DNA of 64,000 nucleotides, from NCBI GenBank assembly GCA_009823505.1, contig VZQC01009508.1:1308538-1372537 (forward strand), in the 5' to 3' direction. The notes beneath the pieces are model-generated. The model saw only the letters and a program-made list of their open reading frames with translations. It searched no databases and was not told where the DNA came from. Source of the stretch: Rhizomys pruinosus (lineage: Eukaryota; Chordata; Mammalia; Rodentia; Spalacidae). Positions within the stretch are counted from its first letter, which is position 1; every line of letters begins with the position of its first letter. This document shows positions 10,642 to 22,159 of the stretch, one piece after another. The position numbers and the translations under genes were made by a program.

Positions 10642-11209
10642 CAGTGAAACAAGATGCTCCCAAATCTCTTGCAGGCACTAACCTTGAGTTCCAGATAGAA
10701 TAGTACATCCGCAAGAGGAACAGAGATGGGACCTCCATCATTAAGTCCAAGCTGACCTGGAAACCTGCACAGGCAGCTTGTGGCATTGTTGCCATTGAAA
10801 ACCTTACTGAGCTCAATGTCTTCTCAAAAATATTAGCCAATACGAGCTGCTGAAAATTTCCCAGTGCCACTGGAAATGCTGCCCACTTCACCCCTAAGAC
10901 CTTTACTAACCAGATCCAGGCAGAGCTGTGTCGTGGTATCTGGTCCCAGAGCTAACCACCAGCCTCTCACAGAGGCATCTTGCATCAACATGGTGCCATC
11001 ACTCCGTGTAACACAGATTCTCCTCTGTCCCTTCCCCATCCCCATCCCATACAATGACAAAGGAGCTTATTCCATGGGTCTCCTGTGGTACTTGCATGGC
11101 CTCAGAAGTTCTGTGCATGTGTGGTATCATTTCCAGTGAATACCTATAGGTGGTCATTCCTGAGCTCTAGGTCTACAGAGATCCCGAAGAGATTGAAAAT
11201 AAAGAGCAG

Positions 11210-11443
11210 AGGGTGAAGAGATGGCTCAGTAGGTAAGAGCACTGGCTCCTCTTGCAAAAGACTTGAGTTCAGTTCCCAGCACCCACATGGCAGCTAATAA
11301 CCATCTGTAACTCCAGTTCCAAGGTATACAACACCTATTCTGGCCTCCGAGGGCATTGCGTGATGTGGGTACATTTATATACATGCAAGAAAAACAGTCA
11401 TATACATTTTTAAGAAGGAAAAAGAAAAGAAAAAAAAAAAATG
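11210..11443 (+). mobile_element. B2 SINE inside the RPSA pseudogene
   Basis: B2 body flanked by AAGAGCAG at 11202-11209 and 11444-11451, which are duplicated pseudogene codons. It inserted after the pseudogene formed. It lacks the young-subtype internal duplication. Confidence 0.92.
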
Positions 11444-11690
11444 AAGAGCAGGCTGCTCCTGTAAAGGCTACAGGGGGATTCAGCACGGATGGACCAGCTC
11501 ATGAGTTCACTACTCCTGAGGCTCAGGCTGTCTGCAGCAGAGAAACAGACCTGGGTAATGACCCAGAAGATCCAGCGAATGCTGGAACACCCAGCCCAGC
11601 CCCGAAGCTGACTCATGGCTCCCAGTACACAGGCCCCTGGATAAAAGGAACAACCAGTACCTGGACCAACTCTCTTGCAGACACTTGTCT

Positions 11691-11852
11691 AGCAGGGTAT
11701 GGTGGCACGCGCCTGTAATCCCAGCACTCCAGAGGCAGAGGCAGAGGCAGAGGCAGGTAGATCTCTGTGAGTTCATACCCAGCCTGATCTACATAGTGAG
11801 TTCCAGGACAGCTGTGGCTACAGGGAGACCCTTCTCAAAAAGACCAACAAAA
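11691..11852 (+). mobile_element. B1 SINE inside the RPSA pseudogene 3' end
   Basis: B1 with an unusual hexamer expansion (GAGGCA repeated about four times, 11732-11755) in its body. It separates the pseudogene's coding end from its 3' UTR remnant. Confidence 0.92.
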
Positions 11853-11880
11853 TGGAAAAGTCTGATGGAAAATAAACAGC

Positions 11881-12350
11881 AGCAAGCTGGCCTCACACCC
11901 CACCAGACAAGAGTAGAGATGGCTGGGATGTCATGGTTATTAATCCGTGTCATAGCTTTATTTGAAATGCCTCAAACAAAGGGGGTCCATGTATAATACA
12001 GAAGTAAGGATTCTGCTTTTGATGTAGGAGAGCTTGAGAAGAGATGATCCCCACAGGGAAGCAGAGGCCACCTGCTGGAACATGTGTTGGGTCTTCCCAT
12101 CCTCTGACACCAGTTTCAGGAAGTTTGGGATTTACCAACCCCCTGCTGCTCAGATCCAGGTTATACAAGAGCTCAGGGTAACTTTGGGATTAGAGTGCTG
12201 GACTCAGATTCAAAGCTCCGTGGGGGAAGGTCAGAGGACTTTAATGGCATCTGGCAATTTTGTGAACCCAAGGCAACTCCAACCATGAAAGATGTATTTT
12301 TAGCTATCTGGACAATCTGTGACCAGTCTCGGCTCCTGACCATCATCTAG
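11881..12350. other. Unique sequence, nothing recognised
   Basis: The open frame at 12034-12288 shows no domain I recognise. No repeat signature. Confidence 0.45.
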
Positions 12351-12362
12351 AAAGATGTTTCT

Positions 12363-12587
12363 GAGTCTGGAGAGCTGTCTCAGCAGTTAAGAGCACTGGC
12401 TATTCTTGCAGAGGACCTGAGCTCAATTCCCAGAACCCACATGGTGGCTAACAACCAACTGTAACTCCAGTTCCAGGGGATCTGGCACCTTCATCTGATG
12501 TCCAAGGGTATTGCGCAACACAAGTGCCTCTAGCTACGTGCAGGCAGTATACTCACACACATAAAGTAAAAACAATAAAATATTTTT
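12363..12587 (+). mobile_element. B2/B3-type SINE with perfect target-site duplication
   Basis: Flanked by AAAGATGTTTCT at 12351-12362 and 12588-12599. The A-box region is 'ctgtctcagcagttaagagc'. The young internal duplication is absent. Confidence 0.93.
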
Positions 12588-12906
12588 AAAGATGTTTCTA
12601 TGAGGAAACTGCCTGCAAGTGAAAGCCTCCCTCTCTGCATGTAAACACACCCATGCCCATGGGAGGGATTTTCAACTTACAAGGAGGAGAAAACCGAAAC
12701 AGTGTTGTACTTCATTTCGCTCACATATTCACACTGAATAATCCAAATTTGGGAGAATTCGTGTCAGATTACTGTGTGGTTGTCCTCTTCACACTGTGGT
12801 TGTATCCCATGGCTGGACATGCTACTCTATCTGAAGGGACTCATAGTCACAGGGCACTCACTGGAGGAAGTATTCAATCATGATACAGAAAAATCAAGCA
12901 GTAAAC

Positions 12907-13026
12907 TTTTTTTGTCCTTTTTGAGACAGGGTCTCCCCGTAGCCCCAGCTGTCCTGGAACTCACAGAGATCTGCCTGCCTCTGCCTCCCAAGTGCCAGGA
13001 TTAAAGGTGTGCACCACCACGCCTGG
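12907..13026 (-). mobile_element. B1 SINE with internal deletion
   Basis: Antisense B1 running 'gagacagggtctccccgtag' to 'caccaccacgcctggc'. About 30 bases in the middle are missing compared with neighbours such as 29962-30111. Confidence 0.9.
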
Positions 13027-13311
13027 CAGCAAGAGGCAATCTTTAAAGGAAGCGTTTTTTTTTCCATTTAGATTGACAATGATGTGTGGACAGGTTGAAC
13101 CAGTCAGATCCATAAAACTGGCCAGTGCTGGCCATGTTCATGGGAGGTAGAGAGCTAACTTAAGACAAGACCCTGCCCTATGATGTGACGTCTATTGTAA
13201 ATCAATGTCTTTATGCTGCCTCTTCTTAACAATAGTGAGGACTCCAGGTTACTCATCACAGAATTTAAATACTATATTATAACAAATAAAATTTGGGGTA
13301 CTAGGATTCCA

Positions 13312-13470
13312 AGAAGGCCCAGTGATACGGCTCAGTGGATAAAGACACTTGATGCCAAGCCTGAAGACCTGGTTCCAACCCTAGGACTGATATGAGAGAA
13401 GTGACTCCTGAAAGTTGTCTTCTGGCCTCCACATGTGTACCTTGGTACTTGCACCTGTCACACACACTAC
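13312..13470 (+). mobile_element. B4-type SINE
   Basis: 'ggctcagtggataaagacac' head and 'gttgtcttctggcctccaca' body typical of B4, running into a GATA-type microsatellite. Confidence 0.75.
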
Positions 13471-13474
13471 ATAG

Positions 13475-13487
13475 ATAGGTAGGTAGG

Positions 13488-13531
<44 letters not shown>

Positions 13532-13615
13532 CGATAGATAGACAGATATAGAAGATAGATTATAGATAGATGATAGATGATAGATAAATGATAGAAGATA
13601 GATAGATACATAGAT

Positions 13616-13668
<53 letters not shown>

Positions 13669-13672
13669 CTTG
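13475..13672 (+). repeat. Compound (GATA)n/(TAGA)n microsatellite
   Basis: Two long TAGA runs (about 13490-13540 and 13615-13670) with an interrupted middle. Open frames here on the minus strand are low-complexity artefacts. Confidence 0.95.
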
Positions 13673-14085
13673 AAAGGCAAGGATGGAGGTAGAGATCAGT
13701 GGTGTCTGGATCCTGGAGCTCCCACATCCACAGAGCCTCTGTCACTTAGTTCACTGGGAACTACTTTTCTGTTCTTTCACTTCTCCCTCCTGTAGTAATA
13801 AGCATTTACTACCACATCCTGAATCACATCTTAGAACTAGTGCTGTCAGAGCCCCTGGACTCTCACAGAGCCAGAACAGTGTCTCACTGGCCTAGTTTGC
13901 ATCACATGCCTACCCCTGGAACAGTGAATTAAGGACAAACATAGTGTGCCATCCACTGTCACCCTGTCCCATCTCCCCAATCTTTCAACATGTGGTCTTC
14001 ATATATGAATACTGAACCAAGTTGATTGTGTTGATTTAGTATATCTATTTTATCTTCTTTATTACAAATAAAAAAATTATACATG

Positions 14086-14383
14086 GGTTTAGGAAACAGC
14101 TCTGCAAGTAAAGTGCTTCCTACACAAACATGAAGACCTAAGCTTAGAACCCGACCACCCATGTGAGAAGCCAGGCGTGTCAGTGCACATAGACACAGGT
14201 TGATCCTCGGGGCTGACTGGCCAGTAAGTCCCACTCCACATTCAGTGAGAGACTGGGTCTCAAAAAGTAAAAAGGAAAGCAAGAGAGAAAGCCATCACAG
14301 TATCAACTGCTGGCTTCCACATGTGACTGGAAGGGTGAGCACATGTGTGCACGCGTGCGCACACACACACACACACACACACA
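14086..14383 (+). mobile_element. B4-type SINE with (CA)n end
   Basis: An ID-like head ('ggaaacagctctgcaagtaa') is followed by a B1-like body ('gactgggtctcaaaaag') and an ACACAC run at 14359-14383. Confidence 0.75.
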
Positions 14384-14399
14384 TGAAATTTATACATAA

Positions 14400-16580
14400 T
14401 AAGGATACATGGCATGAGGTTTTGATACATACACTAAGGCTAATTAGCATGTCACCTCACATACTTATATTTGTGGTGAGAACACATAAAGCTTAGTAGA
14501 TCTGTTAGCTCTTTCTCTGACCAGTGCAAGAGTCTGTGAAAGTAGGCATATTTCAACCTGGTTTGCCACTCTATCCCTAACACCTAAACAATATTTTGAG
14601 TTATTTAACAAGCTATTATTAGTTGTTGTTATTCTTAGTGTGTCTAATTAATCATTTTCCTATATACATGTATAGGAAAAATATTACATCTATAGTTTCA
14701 AGCATCTGTGGAACATGTTGAAACATTATACCATGCAGATAAGAAGGGACTCCTGTATTTTTATTTGCTGAATCTGACACTAGTCTTGGTGTATCCTAGC
14801 ACTCTCAGAGACACCCTAGGTCCTGTCTCTTGCTTTCACTCTGCATTCCCCAGAATGAGACTATGCACGAAGATGGTAGCAAACACGCCTGCCCTGATGT
14901 GCTGTCCTGTGACTCCACAGTAAAGGCTGAGGAATGGGACGCCTGGACCAGATCCTGGGCAAGCCACCCAGAGAATCTGTACTTGCATAGCTGAGATTAG
15001 GTACTACCAGCAGAGGATGGACCAATTGGCCCTGACCAAGCCCTAAGAAGCACCCCTGAGACACATCAGGTCAGACCCCAGAGCTTACATCAGCAACACA
15101 CCAGAAAAGACAGCAGACATCTTTGAAGATGCCAAAGCATCCCAAGGAAAGATGAGGGAAAGCCCTGCCAAGAGATTCAAAGCTCCATATTCCTGTATCC
15201 CCAAACTATGTTTAAAGAATTGGCTTATGTGACTATGGAGGTTGGCAAACACAAAGCCCGCAGGACTCCTAGAGGGCATCAGGATTGTGATTCAAGTTCA
15301 AAGGCTGTCTACGCAGGGAATTCTCTCCTGATGGAAAAAAGCTTATCTTTTTCCATGACATTTTCAACTAAGGGTACGAGACCCACCCACACTAGGGAGT
15401 ACCGTGTTCTCTACTCAGAACCTATTGATGTCAATGTTGGCTTCATCCCTGAGCACCGTCCCACAAATACGCAAAGGAACACTTCACCACATGTCTAGGT
15501 AGGTGGCCCAGCTACTTACCATTTTTTGACACATAAAAATTAGAAGTGGAAATGGAGTTAACACCCACATCTCCTAATTTTCATCAAATTCAGTCCACTT
15601 GATCACGCATTCTCAATAGCATTTATACTTTTGAAGCAACCTAATTCCAGAAACATTTTTCAAGCCAAGATGCTGGGGCAATGAAATGTGACACTCAACG
15701 GGATGCGCTCACTTTGCAATGAGACACTCAAGGATGCGCTCGCTTCCACACTTCACTTGATTTCCCCAGCAGTACGCTTACCTGGGCACATTTCAAAACC
15801 AAGAAAGAAAAATTATTCTTTAAAAGAACCAAATTCAAAATCTCCAGCTAAATGAAATCCCAACAATTCAACTTTACCATAAAACAGTGAAATTATTTGT
15901 GAAGCCCTTGGAAAGCCACAGATATTAGAAGCAGAACACTGGGAAATACGAAACAGTGAGAGGTGACTGCACTGAATGTAAGCTCAACGCAAGTCCTCAG
16001 ATAGGGGGTCTTTGCCCTCCAGCCCCAGTGCTGGGTGTGAATCCTTAATAGAGAAGAAATAGATGAATGTCCATATTTTCTGTTTGTCCTGGGTCTCCAT
16101 TTGAGCACTCTGAACTCTATCTACCTCATAGAGTCCATTTTTCTTTGCTAAAGGAAAATAAAGAAAAATCAGGCTTTGAACATAACCCCTCATTCTGAAG
16201 ACGGTGTTAGAAGAAGAAACATTCCATCACAGCTAATGAAATATTGCTAGCTAGTCTAGTTGCGTAATAACCACTTGAGAGTCCCACCAGTTTCTTGTTT
16301 ACCATAGCGGCACACCACTTGTTTGACCTTTACGAGGACTTAGTTGAGTCACTCTGAAATCCTAAAAGTGTGGGAAATACTTGGACACCACAGGGTCTGG
16401 TTAGCATCTGAACTATTCTGAGAATTAACAAGTGATTTGATTCCATTCATCTGACACATGTCTTTGACGAGATGAAGGCCAGAGAGTTTTGCAATGAATC
16501 CTATTACTGCAGTTCTAGTTTTGTAACAGCCAAAATAATGAGATCTCAGCCTCAAACACCAACCCATCTTTTCCTTAGGA
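14400..16580. other. Unique sequence, no gene recognised
   Basis: No strong repeat signature. A short imperfect direct repeat ('gacactcaa..ggatgcgctc') occurs at about 15690-15745. Open frames up to 96 codons show no recognisable domain or splice-supported structure. Confidence 0.45.
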
Positions 16581-16584
16581 CATT

Positions 16585-17095
16585 GATCTCTGTTAGGCAG
16601 TGTTAGTCTATGTTGGCAGCTTTAACAAAATGCCATGGGTGGGGGGGCAGGGCTTAAACAGCAGGTACTGATTTTTCTGTTTGAATACCAAGGTCCCAGC
16701 CCAAGTTGTTCTCTGGTAAAGGTTCCCTTCCTTCAGATGCCAGGAATCTTCTCACTGTGCCCTGATGTCTTCAGATGTGTGGTCGCATGCTCCTCTGGAT
16801 ATTTGTGGGAGGGTGTCTGAAGAATAAAGGGAACATTTAAATCAGTGAATCAGTGAGTTTTGACTAGAGAAAATTGATATTCCTCAAATGTTCCCTCTGT
16901 GCATCTGTGGAGACACCCCCACTGTCTTTTTCTCTTCTGATATTGGGCTGCTCACCCCTCAGATTGGGGCCCCAACCTCACAATCTCATTTAACATAGAT
17001 TAAATTTTCAAAGGTCCCATTTCCAAATACAATTATGTTGGGAATTGGGGCTTCAACATCTATATTTGAGGGGATAAAATACAGTCCATAACAGG
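16585..17095 (-). mobile_element. MLT1-type MaLR LTR
   Basis: Antisense landmarks are 'ttaacaaaatgccatgggtg' (16622), 'cttctcactgtgccctgatg' (16748), 'ggtcccatttccaaatac' (17013) and 'aatacagtccataacagg' (17078). Nearly full length but old. Confidence 0.75.
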
Positions 17096-17180
17096 AAATA
17101 TTAACTTACCTAATATGTATTTTTCTACTGCTTAAACCTTGTATAGAGATTTTTTTTTCTCTTCCTCTTTTTTTACTGAA

Positions 17181-17375
17181 GGAAAAATTCCACTAGAGAG
17201 AGCAAATACTTAGGAAGGTAAGAACAACAAAAACATGCCACTTAATGAGATTTCAAGTCTAAGTGTTAATCTATGTATTAATAAATGTCCCTGGATGAAC
17301 AATTATAATCTCACTCCTAAGTTTGGAAAAGAAATGTTGTATTTATATATTAAAGAATTTAACTAGCATTCCATC
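17181..17375 (+). other. Unique sequence related to 21738-21955
   Basis: Alignable over about 190 bases to 21738-21955. The best core (17267-17325, 'ttaatctatgtattaataaa' onward) is about 80% identical by eye. Not a repeat family I recognise. Confidence 0.7.
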
Positions 17376-17379
17376 CTTC

Positions 17380-17965
17380 TTCTTGTTTTGTATCCTTATT
17401 ATTATTAATCCATTCCTGTCCTGAATGAGGAAAAGAAAGAGTGGGGGGATGCGGAGGAAGGAAGTTAAGTCAACAAAAAATATTTCAGTTTAAAAAATAA
17501 GCCCTGTGATAATTTAGAAAATATTTTTCTCATTATTTTATATCATATTTGGGATCTTTTCTTTAATGAAAAGGGAATGTCTTACAATTCACTCAAAAGA
17601 ACCCAAACTATGCCTGTGAAATACTCCCAATAATTTGCATTAGTTCTTGGACTAGATTCAACTTAACATTGATATTTAAATCCAAGTGGAAACACACCAG
17701 GCTAGGTAGCTGTGGGAGTTATTTCTGATGTGTATTTAACTGTACATACTTGAAAGTTCAGAGATAGGCCTTAGCACAATACAGTTCTTAAATACAAGCC
17801 ATTCAACAGATCTGGTATTAAACAAAAAACAAACAGCAACAACAAACACCATAAGAAACCTATGCTACATCTGACGAGCAACGTAAATTTCCAAGAGTAT
17901 TTGACTCATTATGATTTTTGTATAATAGTTTCCAAAAAATGACCTCCAAACAAGTATTTGATTTT
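17380..17965. other. AT-rich unique sequence
   Basis: No repeat or gene recognised. Confidence 0.4.
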
Positions 17966-17979
17966 AAAGTGTATCATGA

Positions 17980-18343
17980 AGCCGGGTGTGGTGGCGCATG
18001 CCTGTAATCCCAGCACTCAGGAGGCAGAGGCAGGTGGATCTCTATGAGTTTAAGGCCAGCTATGAGTTCAAGCAAGCTGCAGGCCAGCTGAGAGTAAAGG
18101 GAGAACCTGTCTCAGGAAGACTAAATAGGGGCTGGAGAGATGGCCTAGCGGTTAAGAGCACCAACTGCTCTTGCAGAGAACCCGGGTTCGATCCCCAGCA
18201 CCCACATGGCGGCTGAGAACCGTCTGTAATTCCAATTCCAGGAGAACTCCAGTTCCAGGGGAATCTGACACCCTCTTCTGACCTCCACGGCATTGCACGA
18301 CAAGGGTGCACAAACATACATGCAGACAGTACATTCATACAAA

Positions 18344-18374
<31 letters not shown>

Positions 18375-18398
18375 ATTTTTAAAAAAGACTAAATAAAT
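17980..18398 (+). mobile_element. B1 SINE interrupted by a B2
   Basis: B1 head at 17981 and tail resuming after the B2. The whole composite is flanked by a perfect 14-bp duplication AAAGTGTATCATGA at 17966-17979 and 18399-18412. Confidence 0.95.
18128..18384 (+). mobile_element. B2 SINE, young subtype, nested in a B1 tail
   Basis: Flanked by AAGACTAAATA at 18117-18127 and 18385-18395. It has a canonical A box (TGGCCTAGCGG), an exact B box (GGTTCGATCCC), the internal 'agaactccagttccagg' duplication and an (AAAT)n tail. Confidence 0.96.
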
Positions 18399-18559
18399 AA
18401 AGTGTATCATGACAGTTTGAAGAAAGTGGGAGCTCATGCTTCAAAAGAGGAAGCCTGATCTAGCAAGACCTGATTTTGTTCTCAAGTGGGTGGAACTGGT
18501 AAATGAAAAGCTGAAAGGAGCCAGGAGCCCCCCTCCCAAAATAAAAACCCAAGTGACCC

Positions 18560-19350
18560 CTGAGGATCAGATCCTCAACTGACCTTGAGAAAACAAAAAC
18601 CTTGGCTAATCTGACTGTGTGGCCTTAAGCATCCAAAAGGAAAGTATAACCAGAAATAAATAAAACGATCTGAGAAAATGTACTTCAGATAGAAAACTTG
18701 AGTTCTTAGTAAAAAGACAAAAAGAAAAATAAAGAGAGCACTATTGTTTTGCCTGTCATTAATTCTTACTGGCAAATGCATCTACTCTGTGGCTGCCAAT
18801 GCTTTTGCCATTCTTCAAAGACATGAGACACAGCTTTTTAACCCTCCAATATGGACTGAGGACTCATGTCTCTCCAAGAATCCTCCAAACCTTCAATGCC
18901 AGATGGGGACTACTGAGATATCCAGCTTGTAGACTGAGCAGCTAATGGGATTTCAGCCTCGTCAGAGTATAGACTGCCATTGTTGGACTGCCCAGGCTGT
19001 ATCATGGAGGCCAGTACAGGAAGATCAAGATAGGATGCGTGCTTACTGGACCTGATTTGGGTGATCATGGGAGGGAAAGACCCCAGTGTGGAGCACAAGG
19101 ACAGAACTGATGGTTGTTCAGGCTTGCCAAGGAGGAGACTTCAAACACTTCCTTAAGGAAAACATGGCATCTTTTAGAAAAAAAAAATACCTCTGGAAAG
19201 ATTCAGAAAAAGATGCAAGACATGTATGGCAGAGTGCAGGAACTCAGGTGGGGTGGGGGGCATGGAAAGGGAAATGACTCTAAATTCAATTGAGAAATGA
19301 TGTATAATGTATGGAAATAGTTTAATAACAATAATAAATTTAAAAAAAAA
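18560..19350 (+). mobile_element. Composite repeat: LTR-like module plus L1-type 3' tail
   Basis: 18570-19160 matches 41040-41935 along its length. Part of it (about 18900-19000) matches the R/U5-like portion of the ERVL LTR at 62.92-63.02 kb ('ctgagatatccagc', 'ccattgttggactgccc'). From about 19170 it continues as the terminal L1 3' UTR seen at 54.40-54.53 kb and ends in an A-rich tail. Confidence 0.65.
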
Positions 19351-19567
19351 GAAAGTGGGATCTCAACAGAGCATCCAAAACTCTGAATGAATAAAATCCA
19401 CCTAAGCTGATTTAAGAAGGAGGGTCAGCCTTCCAGGGCCAGGAAAGAGCATGAGGAGAGGGAGGGAGACAGGAATCCAACCAGAGTGTTCAGGGCAGGA
19501 CTTCCCAGGGGATGTACTGTCGAACAGTGTACAGGAACAGTGAGAACCCATAAAAATGCAGGTTCTC

Positions 19568-19817
19568 GGGGCTGGAGAGATGGCCTAGCGGTTGAGAGTG
19601 CAGACTGCTCTTGCAGAGGACCCGGGTTCGATTCCCCAGCACCCACATGGCGGCTGAGAACCATCTGTAACTCCAATTCCAGGAGAACTCCAGTTCCAGG
19701 GGAATCCGAGACCCTCTTCTGACCTCCGTGGCATTGCACGACATGGACACACAAACCTGCATGCAGACAGTACATTCATACACATAAAAAATAAATTAAA
19801 TTAAAAAAAATTTTTTT
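19568..19817 (+). mobile_element. B2 SINE, young subtype
   Basis: Flanked by AATGYAGGTTCTC at 19555-19567 and 19818-19830 (one mismatch). The diagnostic internal duplication is present. The B box has one inserted T (GGTTCGATTCCCC). Confidence 0.95.
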
Positions 19818-19939
19818 AATGTAGGTTCTCCTCCTGCCTGGCCTGGGTGAATCCTGAGATTCTGGGTGTTCCCAACTTCCCAAGTCGAGCCAATGCCTCT
19901 GTCTGGATACCTCACTTTGATTACAAGGCTCTGAAAGGG

Positions 19940-20460
19940 AGTTGACGGACATCAACTAAAAAGATGTTCACAATGGTAGCAAGAGGAAAAAAAGCAGTTG
20001 ACATACCACAGAGATACTCAACACTAATGTTTACTACTACATTTTCATCACATTTCAAGTTGTGGAACCAGCCTAGACACCCATCAACAAACAAATGGTT
20101 AAAGAATAGATACATAATGGAATTTTATTCAGCCATAAAAAAAAGAATGAAATCATGACATTTGAAGGAAAATGGATAGAGCTGGAAATCATTATATTAG
20201 ACAAAAAATAAGCCCACTCAAAATGTCACATATTCTCTTTTCATATGTAGAATCTAGATTTAAATTTACATACATACATGTGTTTGTGCATGTACATTCA
20301 CAGACCATGAAAGCAGAAAACTAATTACAAGAGGAAAGGAGGAGATACGAACATGGGGAGGGGAGAGAGGATAAAGAGATAGATGTGACATTGTGATAGA
20401 AGACCCTTGGGTGCCCAGGAAAAGCAAGTCAAAGAGAAGACAGCATGGTCTAATCAGCGT
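19940..20460 (+). mobile_element. Old L1: ORF2 end and 3' UTR
   Basis: Decayed coding for the ORF2 C-terminus ('tggaattttattcagccata', 'aatggatagagctggaaatc') is followed by a G/A-rich 3' UTR. More diverged than the L1 copies at 26, 43 and 53 kb. Confidence 0.85.
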
Positions 20461-20489
20461 CAATATACACATGTGCTGACTGGTTACAT

Positions 20490-20730
20490 TCCTCTGGTCT
20501 CTTTTTTTACATATATGAGTGTTTTGTTTGCATGTATGTAAATAAATACACCAGGAGTTGATGCCAACAGGGGCCAGGAGAGAGCATTAGATCCCGTGGA
20601 ACTGAGCTGGGGATGGATATTAGCTGCCATGTGGGTGCTGGGAAATAAACTCAGGTTTATTCCCAATCGGCATTGCACGACACGGGTGCACAAACCTGCA
20701 TGCAGACAGTACATTCATACACATAGAAAA

Positions 20731-20765
<35 letters not shown>

Positions 20766-20846
20766 ATAGTACTACATGAAATCCAGAAAAATTAAAAAAA
20801 AAAAACAGTAAGTGCTCTTAACTGCTGAGCCATTTCTCCAGCCCCA
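20490..20846 (-). mobile_element. B3-type SINE split by a 5'-truncated B2
   Basis: Antisense B3 pieces lie at about 20490-20660 and 20803-20846 (ending 'gccatttctccagcccc'). Between them is the 3' half of a young-subtype B2 in plus orientation (about 20664-20770, 'ggcattgcacgacacgggtg') with an (AAAT)n tail. Confidence 0.85.
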
Positions 20847-21208
20847 TGCTCCTACAGTCTTAAGGTCACAGCCCTATAGCATAGAATACCCAGTCCAAAT
20901 GTATGTTACCATGTAAGGGAGAGAACAGGGCTATAATGATGTATAAACAGTAAAACCTGACTATGCACAGGGGTTCAACTTTGGGGTACACACCTGCTGA
21001 GTCTGCCAGCATAAAATAAACTGTACTTCCTGGCACAAAGCCAACCGTGTCCTACGACAACAGGAAAGCAGATGGGGGAGATGGGTGCTGATTGGAGGGA
21101 GGAAGGGTTACCAATGGGGCACAGAAAGACAAGGGAGGGCAGAGGGGAAGAAGGACAATGATTAGGAAAGTATAAAGTCACAAATGTATGTGAATGTCAT
21201 ATAGAGGG

Positions 21209-21353
21209 GGCTGGGGAGCTGGAGAGATGGTTCAGTGGTTAAGACTGCCCGCTGCTCTTCCAAAGGACCCATAAGGTTCCTAGCACCCACATCTATGGAG
21301 TCTAAGGGATCTGATGCCCTCTTCTGGCCTCTGTGAGCACCTGCATGCAGGTG

Positions 21354-21391
<38 letters not shown>

Positions 21392-21405
21392 TTTTTTAAA
21401 AAGAA
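21209..21405 (+). mobile_element. B3-type SINE with (CA)n end
   Basis: Head 'gagctggagagatggttcag', body 'gatgccctcttctggcctct', then a CA run at 21356-21387 and an A/T-rich tail. Confidence 0.9.
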
Positions 21406-21737
21406 AATGCCATAATGAAACTTAGAACTTTACATGTTAACTTAAAAGTTAAATTTTAAGAAAAATACCATTACTTTGCATGCTAACTTTAAAAACTAAT
21501 TTAAAAAAAAAAAAAACATCCTTTGTTAGGGTCCAGTGAATCTGAGCCTTGAAAACCAGAATTGAGACTGAAGTTGAAGAAGTGGTGATTCAGAGGATGA
21601 CAGGCTGTGGAGCAAGCACTAGGTGTTAAAGGAAACTGTTAGGGGTATTGTCTGGTATAGCCAGGTGGAGCTCAAGCTGAGGGAAGAGCACTCTGAGTTA
21701 ATTAATACAGGAGGTGGGAAGGATTTGAGTCTCAAGG

Positions 21738-21955
21738 AGAAAAAGATCCACTACAGAGGGCAAATGTTTAGGCAGGTGAGAACAGGCAAGCAGCCCGCTT
21801 AATGAGATTTCATTGTGACGATGTTCAAAGGCTCTAAAAGAGGTGGTAATCTATGTCTTAATAAATGTCTCTGAATGAACAATTATAGTTCCTCTCCTAG
21901 GTTTGAAGAAATATCGCCTTTGTATGTTAGAAATATTGAATTGCTATTCTAAGAA
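21738..21955 (+). other. Unique sequence related to 17181-17375
   Basis: Shares 'cttaatgagatttca', 'taatctatgt.ttaataaatg' and 'tgaatgaacaattata' with 17181-17375 in the same order. It carries about 20 extra bases between them. The two lie 4.5 kb apart in the same orientation. Confidence 0.7.
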
Positions 21956-22159
21956 GCACTTCAAAGAAACACGGTAATGGGCAAATATTTATACACCAGT
22001 AGAGTAATAAAACCCAAAACCTCTCCTAACAAAAAGACAACATTTACACATTTACAAAATGAACCATACGACAGAGAAAAATGCATGTTCACGATGCATT
22101 TTTTTAAACCCTCTGATTCTTGAGCAGGAACAACACAGCAGAAAGATGAGAACAGGAGC

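Larger units (their letters stand above)
10634..11880 (+). pseudogene. Rpsa-ps: Processed pseudogene of ribosomal protein SA (40S laminin-receptor protein)
   Basis: Intron-less copy of the mRNA for RPSA, a 40S subunit protein of about 295 residues. Conceptual translation, with frame changes, gives family peptides in the right order: YI.KRN.DGT.II near the start (10705), GIVAIEN (10780), FTNQIQAEL (10905), NHQPLTEAS (10955), NDKGAYSMGLLW (11055), RDPEEIE (11180) and EEQAAPVKA (11445). Near 11850-11875 a 3' UTR-like 'gatggaaaataaaca' with a polyadenylation signal is preserved. It is broken by an in-frame stop at about 10700, several frameshifts, a B2 at 11210-11443 between RDPEEIE and EEQAA, and a B1 at 11691-11852 in the 3' end. 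No promoter is visible. The longest open piece (10864-11139) is far too short to work. This is a dead copy; RPSA pseudogenes are common in mammals. Confidence 0.92.

Noticed and set aside
13381..13745. 99- and 61-codon Tyr/Leu/Ser/Ile-rich frames
   Set aside because: Translation of the GATA microsatellite.
18060..18437. 125-codon minus-strand frame and similar frames in other B2 copies
   Set aside because: Recurrent antisense translation of B2; the same peptide appears at every young B2 copy.
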